Shown here: positions 16,682-25,244 of the stretch, in pieces
Numbering within the stretch: the first letter of the stretch is position 1
How the letters are laid out: each line of letters begins with the position of its first letter
NCBI GenBank assembly: GCA_902609855.1
Contig: CACLTL010000001.1
Span: 408,257 to 472,256 of the forward strand
DNA from: an uncultured Pelagibacteraceae bacterium
GTDB taxonomy: Bacteria > Pseudomonadota > Alphaproteobacteria > Pelagibacterales > Pelagibacteraceae
Reading direction: 5' to 3'
DNA: 64,000 nt
Position numbers and translations under genes: made by a program
The notes under the pieces: model-generated
What the model was told of the DNA's origin: nothing
The model's input: only the letters and a program-made list of their open reading frames with translations
Databases searched by the model: none

Positions 16682-17326
16682 TTACCCTTTTTTATAATTT
16701 TTAAATTTTCCTAAGACAATTTTCATTTCTTTTTTTGAAAGAATCTTAGGTATACCAATTCTTATGGCATTTATATATTGATGGCAAATATTTTCGATTT
16801 CTTGGGCAAGCTCAAAGGTCTTTTCTAAATTTTCTCCAAAAGCAACCTGACCGTGATTAGCGATCAAACATGCTGTTCTATTTTTTAGAGCTTTGATAAT
16901 ATTTCTAGAAAGATTTTTTGTTCCAAAAGTTGCGTATTTACTACACTTAATATCTTCACCTCCTGCTACTGCAACCATGTAGTGAAAAGCTGGAATGCTT
17001 TTCTGATGAGTAGAAACAGCTGTAGCACAAGTAGAGTGGGCATGAACTATAGCTTTAGCCTCTTTTTTATTCACATAAATATCTTGATGAAATCTCCACT
17101 CTGAAGATGGTTTACCCTTTTTTTTATTATACACACCTTTAAGCGATACAAAGACAATATCTTTTCGTTTTAAAGAAGAATACTTTCTCCCCGATGGAGT
17201 TATATAAAAACCATCAACTCCTTTTTCTTTTGCTCTCGCAGAAATATTTCCCGATCTTAAAGCGGATAAATTAGTTATATTTAATTTTTTGGAATATTTT
17301 ATTACCTCAGCTTTTAATTTACTCAC
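16682..17326 (-). CDS. Class II aldolase, probable 5-methylthioribulose/5-deoxyribulose-phosphate aldolase
   Basis: This 214-residue class II aldolase/adducin-family enzyme has the Zn ligands in IVHAHSTCA and ANHGQVAFG, and the catalytic Glu in SSEWRFHQDIY. FucA, AraD and MtnB share this fold. It sits 4 bp overlapped after mtnA and upstream of the SpeD-SpeE fusion gene. By analogy with the 'DHAP shunt' it probably cleaves 5-methylthioribulose-1-phosphate to dihydroxyacetone phosphate and methylthioacetaldehyde, rather than dehydrating it like MtnB. No mtnC, mtnD or mtnK is present in the window, which supports the shunt. Confidence 0.8.
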   Translation of the reverse strand: MSKLKAEVIKYSKKLNITNLSALRSGNISARAKEKGVDGFYITPSGRKYSSLKRKDIVFVSLKGVYNKKKGKPSSEWRFHQDIYVNKKEAKAIVHAHSTCATAVSTHQKSIPAFHYMVAVAGGEDIKCSKYATFGTKNLSRNIIKALKNRTACLIANHGQVAFGENLEKTFELAQEIENICHQYINAIRIGIPKILSKKEMKIVLGKFKNYKKG

Positions 17327-18393
17327 TTAAATAAACCTTTCAATCCTTTTTCTGAAGCTTCGCAAATCCCTTTTTCCGTGATTAACCCTGTTACTAGTTT
17401 TGCAGGTGTAACGTCAAAAGCTAGATTTAATGACTTACTTTTTCGTGGGTAAATTCTTATTTTTTTTATTTCATTATTTTCATCTATTCCTTCAACATGT
17501 GATAGCTCTTCTGAATTTCTTTCCTCGATAGGAATTTTTCTATGATCTTTGATGTTCCAGTCTATAGTTGAGCTTGGTAAAGCTACATAAAAAGGAACAT
17601 TGTTATCTTTTGCAGATAACGCTTTTAAATATGTTCCAATTTTATTACACACATCACCATTTGATAAAGTCCTATCTGTTCCAACTATGCACATGTCAAC
17701 TTGTCCTCTTTGCATTAAAATACCGCCTGCGTTATCAGTTATTACAGTGTTTGAAATTCCTTCTTCATTTAATTCATAAGATGTTAAGTTAGCTCCTTGA
17801 TTTCTAGGTCTAGTTTCGTCGACCCAAACATGAACTTTAATTCCTTTTTGATGTGCATGATAAATAGGGGAAGTTGCAGTCCCCCAGTCTATTGTGGCTA
17901 ACCATCCAGCATTACAATGAGTTAAAATATTTACTGTATCTTTTTTTGTGTTAGCAATTTCTTCTATTATCTTTAGACCATTTATACCAATATTTTTACA
18001 AAATCCTTCATCCTCTTCTTTTATAGCCTTTGCTTCATCTAAAGCTATTTTCAAAATATCTTTCGCATTAATACCATTTAATTTTTTCATCATTCTATCA
18101 ACCGCCCACTTAAGATTAATCGCGGTAGGTCTAGAGGCAATTAATTCTTCACTAGATTTTTTTAAAAAAGATAGATCATTACTCTCAATTATTGATAAAA
18201 CTAAACCATAAGCAGCTGTTGCGCCAATTAACGGAGCACCTCTTACCTCCATTGTTTTAATTGCATTAATTGAGTCTTTTACTGTTTTTAAATCCTTAAT
18301 TACAAATTGATGAGGAAGTTTTGTTTGATCTATAATTTTTACTGAATTATTTTCAAACCAGATTGTTTTATAAGACTTCCCTTCTATTTTCAT
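17323..18393 (-). CDS. mtnA: 5-Methylthioribose-1-phosphate isomerase
   Basis: This 356-residue member of the eIF2B-like isomerase family converts methylthioribose-1-phosphate to methylthioribulose-1-phosphate. VRGAPLIGATAAYG is the phosphate-binding signature. LTHCNAGWLAT holds the catalytic Cys, and VGTDRTLSNGDVCNKIGTY the catalytic Asp plus the conserved Asn-Lys. Length is typical for MtnA. It lies between the tautomerase gene (start overlapping by one base) and the aldolase gene in the minus-strand MTA run that starts with mtnP. Confidence 0.94.
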   Translation of the reverse strand: MKIEGKSYKTIWFENNSVKIIDQTKLPHQFVIKDLKTVKDSINAIKTMEVRGAPLIGATAAYGLVLSIIESNDLSFLKKSSEELIASRPTAINLKWAVDRMMKKLNGINAKDILKIALDEAKAIKEEDEGFCKNIGINGLKIIEEIANTKKDTVNILTHCNAGWLATIDWGTATSPIYHAHQKGIKVHVWVDETRPRNQGANLTSYELNEEGISNTVITDNAGGILMQRGQVDMCIVGTDRTLSNGDVCNKIGTYLKALSAKDNNVPFYVALPSSTIDWNIKDHRKIPIEERNSEELSHVEGIDENNEIKKIRIYPRKSKSLNLAFDVTPAKLVTGLITEKGICEASEKGLKGLFK

Positions 18394-18836
18394 TATCTTT
18401 TTTCCATTTTTTTCAATCTTTTTTTCAAGCTTGGAGTTAAAGAATTAAACCATTTTTTTTCTTGCCCTGATTTAGGTAATACTTCTCCATATTCAATCAT
18501 TTGATCTGGTAATAAATCCTCCAAATACACCCAGACAAAGTCTTTTTTCAAGTTAGTATTTTTAATCAATACTTTTCTAAGCCCTAAAATTAATTGTTTT
18601 TTAACTTTTGGGGTACGTCCAGCTCTTATTTGACCGTTTAAAAAAATTTCTTTTGTCTTCACTAATTTACCTCCCATGAAATGAGAATTTTTTTTATTTT
18701 TTTGAAATATAACTTGAGCAAAAAAAGAATTTGCACCTGTAAATTTACTATGGGTATTCGAAATATCATTAGCTAATGAATTTTTTTGTTTTTGAGATAG
18801 ATTAAAATTTGAAAATTGAACTATATATGTCGGCAT
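18393..18836 (-). CDS. Tautomerase-superfamily protein with cis-CaaD-type active site
   Basis: This 147-residue protein starts Met-Pro; removal of Met exposes the catalytic N-terminal Pro of the tautomerase superfamily. Counting from that Pro, His28, Arg70, Arg73, Tyr103 and Glu114 are all present (QIRAGRTP gives both Arg, WVYLED the Tyr, MIEYGE the Glu). These are the six residues I recall as catalytic in cis-3-chloroacrylic acid dehalogenase and its homologue Cg10062. The length also fits that trimeric subgroup. Such enzymes hydrate or decarboxylate small unsaturated or beta-keto acids. The gene sits between mtnP and mtnA. Its reaction in an MTA pathway is unknown. Confidence 0.85.
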   Translation of the reverse strand: MPTYIVQFSNFNLSQKQKNSLANDISNTHSKFTGANSFFAQVIFQKNKKNSHFMGGKLVKTKEIFLNGQIRAGRTPKVKKQLILGLRKVLIKNTNLKKDFVWVYLEDLLPDQMIEYGEVLPKSGQEKKWFNSLTPSLKKRLKKMEKR

Positions 18837-18840
18837 TAAA

Positions 18841-19719
18841 TTATTTTTTTTTATTTAAAACTCTTCCAGCGATATTTTTTAATTTCTTTATTGTTTTTTT
18901 TGATCTTAATTTTGGATCTGTTATGATTGCAACATCTAAGCAATCATTAGCAGGATCTTTGTCTACAGAGAATTTCTTGAAAGTCTTAATAATTTCTTTA
19001 ATCATATTTTGTGCATTGGCTGCATTTTTCATTAAAGTTTGGATTACCATGCTTACATCAACCTCGTCATGATCAGGATGCCAACAATCATAATCCGTTA
19101 CCATTGCAACTGTGGAATACCTAATTTCTGCTTCTCTTGCCAATTTAGCTTCTGGCATATTCGTCATGCCGATTACATCTGCTCCCCAAGTCCTATATAA
19201 ATTTGACTCTGCTAGTGTAGAAAATTGAGGTCCTTCCATGACTAAATAGGTGCCTCCAACTTTATGAGCAATATTCAATTTTTTCAGTGCGGCCTCACAA
19301 CAATTAGAAAGTCCAACACTAGTTGGTTTTGCCATTGAAACATGGGCAACTATTTCTTGATCAAAAAATGTCTTAACTCTAGAAAATGTTCTGTCTATAA
19401 ATTGGTCAATTATTACAAATTTTCCTGGTTCTAAATTTTCTTTTAATGATCCAACAGCAGAAACAGATATAATATCTGTTACTCCGACTTGTTTCATTGC
19501 ATCAATATTTGCTCTGAAGTTAATATTTGAGGGATTAATTTTATGTCCTCTAGAATGTCTAGGAATAAAACATATCTCTTCTTTTTCAAATGAAGCTAAC
19601 AAAATCTCATCAGATGGTCTTCCCCATGGAGTGTTGATTTTCTTCCATTTTGATTTTTCAAAACCTTCCATTTTATAAAGCCCACTTCCACCAATTATCC
19701 CAAGTTTTCTTTTTTTCAT
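18841..19719 (-). CDS. mtnP: S-methyl-5'-thioadenosine phosphorylase
   Basis: This 292-residue purine-nucleoside-phosphorylase-fold enzyme cleaves MTA with phosphate to adenine and methylthioribose-1-phosphate. GIIGGSGLYKM opens the protein. FIPRHSRGHKINPSNINFRA is the phosphate/ribose region. VGGTYLVMEGPQFST binds ribose, and ADVIGMTNMPEAKLAREAEI is the purine site. The protein has a ~20-residue basic tail. It is the first gene of the minus-strand polyamine/MTA run and is divergent from apt, which would salvage the released adenine. Confidence 0.94.
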   Translation of the reverse strand: MKKRKLGIIGGSGLYKMEGFEKSKWKKINTPWGRPSDEILLASFEKEEICFIPRHSRGHKINPSNINFRANIDAMKQVGVTDIISVSAVGSLKENLEPGKFVIIDQFIDRTFSRVKTFFDQEIVAHVSMAKPTSVGLSNCCEAALKKLNIAHKVGGTYLVMEGPQFSTLAESNLYRTWGADVIGMTNMPEAKLAREAEIRYSTVAMVTDYDCWHPDHDEVDVSMVIQTLMKNAANAQNMIKEIIKTFKKFSVDKDPANDCLDVAIITDPKLRSKKTIKKLKNIAGRVLNKKK

Positions 19720-19762
19720 GATTTAATTATTAATGCTTTTTTGCTAAAACTTGAAGTTAATT

Positions 19763-20290
19763 ATGGACCTAAAAAAACATATCCGGTCAATCCCAGACTA
19801 TCCAAAAAAAGGAATTCTTTTTAGAGATATTACTACTTTAATTAAAAATGCTGAAGCTTTTAAATTTACTAATGATAAGATTATTGAATTAGCTGAAAAA
19901 ATTGAATTTGACAAAGTAGCAGCCATAGAGTCGAGGGGTTTTGTATTTGCCTCAACAATTTCATATGTCTTAAAAAAACCTTTTATTTTATTAAGAAAGA
20001 AAAATAAACTGCCGGCAGATGTACACTCTGTAGATTTTGAGCTTGAGTATGGAAAAGCAACTATAGAAGTTCATAAAGATTCTATTGAAAAAAATGAAAA
20101 AATACTTGTTATAGACGATTTGATAGCTACTGGCGGCACAGCTGAAGCTGCAGCTAAATTAATTGAAATATCAGGCGGTAAGGTTGCTGGTTTTATTTTT
20201 GTTATTAATCTCTTTGATTTGCCTGGTAATAATCTACTTAAAAGTAAAGGTTATAAAACTGAGAGTTTAATCGAGTTTCCTGGCCATTAA
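19763..20290 (+). CDS. apt: Adenine phosphoribosyltransferase
   Basis: This 175-residue protein converts adenine and PRPP to AMP. The PRPP-binding motif VIDDLIATGGTAEA is intact, and IESRGFVFASTISYVL and LLRKKNKLP match the Apt active site. The ATG at 19763 is preferred over an upstream TTG at 19751 because Apt proteins start close to the DLxxxIRxxPDYPKxGI segment. Being divergent from mtnP (43 bp between starts), it would take up the adenine that MtnP releases, so the two form a functional pair. It ends in a TTAA shared with the stop of the epimerase gene. Confidence 0.94.
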   Translation: MDLKKHIRSIPDYPKKGILFRDITTLIKNAEAFKFTNDKIIELAEKIEFDKVAAIESRGFVFASTISYVLKKPFILLRKKNKLPADVHSVDFELEYGKATIEVHKDSIEKNEKILVIDDLIATGGTAEAAAKLIEISGGKVAGFIFVINLFDLPGNNLLKSKGYKTESLIEFPGH

Positions 20291-21171
20291 TTATTTTTAT
20301 TTAAGAAATCTGAAACATAATCGCTTAATTTTATTTTTCCAAAATATTTGTACATTTTATTTGATAAATTTTTATTTATGAGCGCAGAGGCATATCTTTC
20401 ACCGGGTCTTTTTGGTAAATATTTTACTTTTGTTTTGAACATTTTTGCAACTTCCAAAAGTGTGTAAGATTTTTTATTAGAGATACTATAGTGCCTGCAA
20501 AGATTTTTTTTCCAAGCTAAATAACATATTTTTATAGTGTCATCTATGTGCGTAAATCTTCTTGATTGAGTACCTGGTTTTACAACAGGTAAAGGTTTCC
20601 CTCTTTTGTAATAATCTTCAAATATGCCAATTACTGTGGACATTTCACCTCTGCATATTTGATGCGGCCCATATACATTGTAAAAATAAATAACTTCGTA
20701 TTTGAAATTAAACCATTTTTTTAAATTTTCTAGTAATTCTAAATTTTTCGATTTTGTAAAAGCGTAAGGAGATAGATTTTTATCTTTCCCTTGATTACCA
20801 AGTGATGCAGAAGTAGCTGAATAAACTAATTTAATTTTATTTTTCAAACAAAAATTAAAAACTGCATTAGAGCCAACCGAATTTGAAGCTATACATTCAT
20901 TCATCTTCAAAAAGCTTTGATAAATTCTTGCAAATTCTCCGAAATGAAAAATTGTTTTAACCGCTCTTGGATTTTTAATAAACTTTGAAATATTTACTGT
21001 ACTTCCCCTTAAATATTTTACTCTTGAACTCCTAATATGATTTGATTTGTTCCCTGAAGAATAGTCGTCAAGGCTTATAATCTTATAGTTTGTTTTATTT
21101 AATAATAGTTTGATTAAGTTTGTTCCAACAAATCCAGAGCCTCCAGTAACGACAACTATATTTTTAGCCAT
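20287..21171 (-). CDS. NAD-dependent epimerase/dehydratase (nucleotide-sugar SDR)
   Basis: This 294-residue extended SDR has the NAD loop VTGGSGFVGTNLIKLL. SATSASLGNQGKDKNLSPYA covers the Thr/Ser catalytic region with YAFTKSKN as the YxxxK pair. EVIYFYNVYGPHQ matches UDP-glucose/galacturonate epimerase-type proteins. It probably modifies a sugar nucleotide for the polysaccharide island. It is followed upstream by a family 2 glycosyltransferase on the same strand (31 bp gap). Substrate is not determined. Confidence 0.85.
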   Translation of the reverse strand: MAKNIVVVTGGSGFVGTNLIKLLLNKTNYKIISLDDYSSGNKSNHIRSSRVKYLRGSTVNISKFIKNPRAVKTIFHFGEFARIYQSFLKMNECIASNSVGSNAVFNFCLKNKIKLVYSATSASLGNQGKDKNLSPYAFTKSKNLELLENLKKWFNFKYEVIYFYNVYGPHQICRGEMSTVIGIFEDYYKRGKPLPVVKPGTQSRRFTHIDDTIKICYLAWKKNLCRHYSISNKKSYTLLEVAKMFKTKVKYLPKRPGERYASALINKNLSNKMYKYFGKIKLSDYVSDFLNKNN

Positions 21172-21202
21172 GTGTTTTAATTATATCTTAACTTAAATCA
21201 AA

Positions 21203-22063
21203 TCAATCAAATCTTGGTCTATACCATGATTTTTTATTTATTAATGAATTATAAAAACCTGCTGCCCTACAAAAATATATTTTTAATTTGAATCTATCTC
21301 TAAGTATAAAGTAAATTAAACATTTGAAGCAAGAATTTATAAAACTTGGAAATCCTTTGATGATGGCTAAGCTAAGACCGTAATGTTTTTTTCTATAATA
21401 AAATTTAGACCAGCTCCAATGCCAATTTCTTGAAAATTCTAATTCGCTATTAAATTTTTCATCTACTGCCTTAGCACCCAAATGACTAATAGACGCATTT
21501 TTTAATATATAAATCTTTTCACCTCTTTTTTTCATCCTCAGACATAAATCATCATTTTCTAAGTACATAAAAATATTTTCATCAAAAAATTTTTCATTAA
21601 ATTTTAATTTATCCAAAACCATTGAATACCCATCAACTTGATCGACTTCGAATAAATCATTTTCTGAATTAATATTTTCTTTGTCCATTTTAAAATTTGG
21701 ATATTTAGTTTTATCGCTTATGGGACTTAAAATAGCAAAATCTAACATTTTTGAAATTTTAAATATTTGATCTAAGGTATCATTTTTTAAAATAGTATCT
21801 GGATTTAATATCATAACATATCTTGTCGTACTTTTTTTAATCCCAATATTATTACCTGTACCCATACCTAAATTTTTTCCAGTAATATAACATTCAATGT
21901 TTTTATATTTGCTCTTTAATTTTTGTATAAAATTTTCATTAGAGGAATTTTCAATTATGATTTTTTTTACTTTAGGATCAATAGAATTTAAACAATTTTC
22001 AATAACTTTTTCGCTTTTAATAGTCACTATAACTACCGTTAAATTCTCTTTTGTTATCTGCAT
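21203..22063 (-). CDS. Glycosyltransferase family 2
   Basis: This 286-residue inverting GT-A enzyme resembles WbbL/rhamnosyltransferases. TVVIVTIKSEKVIENCLNSI is the N-terminal Rossmann strand. KNLGMGTGNNIGIKKS is the donor-binding loop. YVMILNPDTIL holds a DxD-like metal motif in the form NPDT. FMYLENDDLCLRMKKRGEKI contains the catalytic base ED region. The ATG at 22063 is used rather than the adjacent TTG. It probably transfers a deoxy sugar such as rhamnose to a surface glycan, in keeping with the rfb genes that diverge from it. Confidence 0.86.
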   Translation of the reverse strand: MQITKENLTVVIVTIKSEKVIENCLNSIDPKVKKIIIENSSNENFIQKLKSKYKNIECYITGKNLGMGTGNNIGIKKSTTRYVMILNPDTILKNDTLDQIFKISKMLDFAILSPISDKTKYPNFKMDKENINSENDLFEVDQVDGYSMVLDKLKFNEKFFDENIFMYLENDDLCLRMKKRGEKIYILKNASISHLGAKAVDEKFNSELEFSRNWHWSWSKFYYRKKHYGLSLAIIKGFPSFINSCFKCLIYFILRDRFKLKIYFCRAAGFYNSLINKKSWYRPRFD

Positions 22064-22128
22064 CAAAAAAATGCCTTCATTATGATTGAACGTATACTTA
22101 CGACCATAAATATTATAAATAATTATAA

Positions 22129-23142
22129 ATGAAAAGGTTTATTGTAACAGGTGGTTATGGGTTCATCGGCAGCAACCTAATCAGATTGCTTTTAAAAAAA
22201 AAGTATAAAGTATTGAATATTGATAACATGTCATATTCTGCTCAAAAGTATAACCTTAGGAACATTGATAAAAAAAACTATTCATTCAAAAAAACTGATA
22301 TTAACAATAGGAAAGAATTGATAAAAATACTCAAATCTTTTAAGCCTAATGGGATTTTTAATTTGGCGGCAGACACACATGTTGATAGATCAATAGATGA
22401 CTCATTTAATTTTATTAAGAATAATATTCTTGGAGTTTATAATTTACTAGAAGCTTTAAAAATTTATAAAAATAAAATAAGACTTGTTCATATTTCAACA
22501 GATGAAGTATATGGAGATGTGCCTGGAAATAAAAGATCAGATGAAAAATATCCATATATTCCAAGTTCTCCTTATTCTGCTTCTAAAGCATCATCAGATC
22601 ATTTAGTTTACTCTTATGTAAGAACTCATAAGATTGATGCGGTTATATCTAATTGTTCAAATAATTACGGTCCAAGACAATTTCCTGAAAAATTAATTCC
22701 TAAGATGATTTATAATATATTAAATAATAAACCTCTCCCCGTATATGCAAGAGGTAAAAATTCAAGAGAATGGATATATGTGGACGACCACTGTGAAGCA
22801 TTAATTAAATTGTTCTTTAAAGGTAAAAAGGGAGAAAAATATAATATTGGTTCTGGAATAAATTGTAATAATATTTTTATAATTAAAAAAATTTTACAAT
22901 CATTCCGTAATAAAAAAATTAAGATTGGCAAAAAAGTTAAAATAAAATTTGTTAAAGATAGACCTGGACACGACTTTAGGTATGCTTTAAATAGCAATAA
23001 AACAAAAAGAAAATTAAATTGGAAACCAAAAGTTAATATTACAAATGGTATTTCCAAAACTGTTGGCTGGTACTTATCTAATCGTGCTTTTTTTTCAAAA
23101 ATATCAAAGGAATTATTTGTTAAAAGGTTGGGAAATCAATGA
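22129..23142 (+). CDS. rfbB: dTDP-glucose 4,6-dehydratase
   Basis: This 337-residue extended SDR removes water from dTDP-glucose to give the 4-keto-6-deoxy intermediate. VTGGYGFIGSNLIRLLLK is the NAD site, NLAADTHVDRSI is the RmlB signature, and STDEVYGDV plus YSASKASSDH give Thr-Asp-Glu and YxxxK. SNCSNNYGPRQFPEKLIP is the dTDP-sugar-binding loop. The gene leads a plus-strand operon with rfbA, an rfbD-like SDR and an rfbC-like gene, overlapping rfbA by 4 bp. Confidence 0.94.
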   Translation: MKRFIVTGGYGFIGSNLIRLLLKKKYKVLNIDNMSYSAQKYNLRNIDKKNYSFKKTDINNRKELIKILKSFKPNGIFNLAADTHVDRSIDDSFNFIKNNILGVYNLLEALKIYKNKIRLVHISTDEVYGDVPGNKRSDEKYPYIPSSPYSASKASSDHLVYSYVRTHKIDAVISNCSNNYGPRQFPEKLIPKMIYNILNNKPLPVYARGKNSREWIYVDDHCEALIKLFFKGKKGEKYNIGSGINCNNIFIIKKILQSFRNKKIKIGKKVKIKFVKDRPGHDFRYALNSNKTKRKLNWKPKVNITNGISKTVGWYLSNRAFFSKISKELFVKRLGNQ

Positions 23143-24008
23143 TTAAAAAAGGAATTATTTTAGCTGGAGGTCACGGAACCAGAATGAGTCCCTTAACCAA
23201 AGCAGTTAATAAACAGTTATTACCTATTTATGATAAGCCATTAATCTATTACCCTCTATCTATTTTAATGCTTGCTGGCATAAAAGAAGTACTAATAATT
23301 GTAAATAAAGGTCAACTTAATCAATTTAAAAAAATACTTAATCACGGAAAAAGATTTGGTATCAAAATAAATTATGCTGAACAACAAACTCCAAAAGGCT
23401 TGCCTGATGCATTTATTTTAGGAGAAAGATTTATTGGTAAAGATAATATTGCTTTAATACTTGGTGATAATTTTTTTTACGGTCAAAGTTTAACCAAAAA
23501 GCTTAAAAGTTGCGTCAAAATTAAATCAGGATGCAAAATTGTTCTTCATCCCGTAAATAAACCAGAGCTATACGGTGTAGCAATTTTAAACAAAAAAAAT
23601 AAAATTATTTCGCTAAATGAAAAACCTAAAAATTCAAAATCAAATCTGGCAGTTACAGGCTTATATTTTTTTGATAATAAAGTGATTAATTATAGTAAAT
23701 CACTAAAACCATCAAAAAGAAATGAACTAGAAATAATTGATTTATTAAATAAGTATAGAAGAGAAAAAAAATTGAGCGCTGAATTCTTGGGGCGTGGAGG
23801 TGCTTGGCTGGATACTGGGTCAATAGACGATTTTTATAATACATCAGCCTTTGTTTCATCTTTGGAAAACCGTCAGGGTTTGAAGATAGCATGTTTGGAG
23901 GAAATAGCTTTAAAATATAGTTGGATTGGTAAAAAACAAATCCAAGAAGCAATAAATTTTTACGGTAAATGTATTTATTCTGATTATTTAAAAAAATTAA
24001 TAAAATAA
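23139..24008 (+). CDS. rfbA: Glucose-1-phosphate thymidylyltransferase
   Basis: This 289-residue nucleotidyltransferase makes dTDP-glucose from glucose-1-phosphate and dTTP. ILAGGHGTRMSPLTKAVNKQ is the nucleotide-binding signature, and LLPIYDKPLIYYPLS the following substrate segment. LILGDNFFYG holds the metal-binding Asp, ALILG..., and GRGGAWLDTGSIDDFY the C-terminal active-site region. Length matches RmlA. It is second in the rfb operon; glucose-1-phosphate could come from the phosphohexomutase at 3.4 kb. Confidence 0.94.
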   Translation: MIKKGIILAGGHGTRMSPLTKAVNKQLLPIYDKPLIYYPLSILMLAGIKEVLIIVNKGQLNQFKKILNHGKRFGIKINYAEQQTPKGLPDAFILGERFIGKDNIALILGDNFFYGQSLTKKLKSCVKIKSGCKIVLHPVNKPELYGVAILNKKNKIISLNEKPKNSKSNLAVTGLYFFDNKVINYSKSLKPSKRNELEIIDLLNKYRREKKLSAEFLGRGGAWLDTGSIDDFYNTSAFVSSLENRQGLKIACLEEIALKYSWIGKKQIQEAINFYGKCIYSDYLKKLIK

Positions 24009-24009
24009 A

Positions 24010-24711
24010 ATGGTAAAAAAAATAATTGTTACTGGTGGTAATGGAAGGTTTGCTCAAGAATTAAAAAAAATAAAAAGTCGATATAAATTTATTTTTAAAA
24101 ATAAAAAACAGTTAAATATTTTATCATTAAGATCTGTAAAAAATAATTTTAAAAGATTTAAGCCTGACTGTGTTTTACATTTGGCAGGCTTATCAAGACC
24201 AATGTCAATACATGATAAAGACATCAATAAAAGTATAGATTTAAACATAATAGGTACTTCGAATTTAGTAAAAATTTGTAATGAAAAAAAAATAAAAATA
24301 ATTTTTTTTTCAACAAGTTATCTTTACCCAGGAAAAAAAGGTAATTATTCAGAAAAAGATCCTTTACTTCCATGGAACAATTATGGCTGGTCAAAATTAG
24401 GTGCGGAGTCTGCAGTTCAAATGTACAAAAACTCCTTAATAGTTAGAGCTTGTATGACAGAAAAGCCTTTCTTGCATAAATCAGCTTTCAGTAACGTACG
24501 ATCAAATTTTATTTTTCACGATAATTTTGCTAAGATTTTCATAAAGGTTATCAATAAAAAAGGTGTGATAAATATTGGTGGTAAGTCGCAAACTATTTTT
24601 CAATTTGCGAAAAAATATAATAAAAAAGTAAAGAAAATTAAATCAAGAGGTGAGTTTCCATTAAAAATGGATATGAGTCTTAAGAAAATAAATAAGATAA
24701 TTAAAAAATGA
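24010..24711 (+). CDS. Short dTDP-4-dehydrorhamnose reductase-like SDR
   Basis: This is a 233-residue NAD(P)-binding protein. IIVTGGNGRFAQELKKIK is its N-terminal nucleotide loop. CVLHLAGLSRPM and FFSTSYLYPG follow, and NNYGWSKLGAE gives YxxxK. It occupies the place of rfbD in the operon and looks related to RmlD. However, it is about 50 residues shorter than usual and lacks the typical C-terminal substrate domain. It may be a reductase of a different 4-keto sugar, and I would not call it RfbD with confidence. Confidence 0.75.
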   Translation: MVKKIIVTGGNGRFAQELKKIKSRYKFIFKNKKQLNILSLRSVKNNFKRFKPDCVLHLAGLSRPMSIHDKDINKSIDLNIIGTSNLVKICNEKKIKIIFFSTSYLYPGKKGNYSEKDPLLPWNNYGWSKLGAESAVQMYKNSLIVRACMTEKPFLHKSAFSNVRSNFIFHDNFAKIFIKVINKKGVINIGGKSQTIFQFAKKYNKKVKKIKSRGEFPLKMDMSLKKINKIIKK

Positions 24712-25244
24712 AAATAATTAAAACTAAATTCAAAGACTTGCTAATTATCAAACAAAAAAATAATTATGATAAAAGAGGTAGTCTCAGAGAGGTATTTAAT
24801 AACAAAGTTTTAAAGGTAAATAATTTTGTTTTTGAGTATTGCACTACATCTAAAGCTAATGCACTCAGAGGATTTCATTTTCAATATAAATTTCAACAAG
24901 CTAAGTATGTTAATGTTTTAAAAGGAAAAATTTTAGATTGTGTTATTGACTTAAGAAAAAATTCTAAAACTTTTGGAAAATCATTTAAAATTATTTTATC
25001 AGATAAAAACTGTCTGAGTCTCTATATTCCCAGGGGATTTGCACATGCATATTACAGCTACGAAAAAACAAATATAGTTTATTATAAATTATCCAATTAT
25101 TATAAACCAAGGTTTGAAAGTGGAATTAACCTTCTTGATAAGTATCTAAAAATTAAATGGCCTAAAAAAAAATGTCAAATTTCAAAAAAAGATAAAAAGC
25201 TTCAATCGTTTAAAGAATTTTGCGTAAATCATAAATTTTTATAA
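24708..25244 (+). CDS. rfbC: dTDP-4-dehydrorhamnose 3,5-epimerase-like protein
   Basis: This is a 178-residue cupin of the RmlC family. LRGFHFQYKFQQAKYVNVLKG carries the first catalytic His and the following barrel strands, and IPRGFAHAYYSYEKTN the second. It is slightly shorter than the commonest RmlC (about 185) and retains the family core. With rfbB and rfbA it would convert the 4-keto-6-deoxy intermediate toward dTDP-L-rhamnose or a relative. The gene overlaps the convergent DUF4422-like gene by 16 bp. Confidence 0.86.
   Translation: MKIIKTKFKDLLIIKQKNNYDKRGSLREVFNNKVLKVNNFVFEYCTTSKANALRGFHFQYKFQQAKYVNVLKGKILDCVIDLRKNSKTFGKSFKIILSDKNCLSLYIPRGFAHAYYSYEKTNIVYYKLSNYYKPRFESGINLLDKYLKIKWPKKKCQISKKDKKLQSFKEFCVNHKFL

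Noticed and set aside
16682..17326. Methylthioribulose-1-phosphate dehydratase (mtnB)
   Set aside because: The Glu in SSEWRFH fits aldolases, and no mtnC/mtnD is seen. A DHAP-shunt aldolase is preferred; certainty needs an assay.
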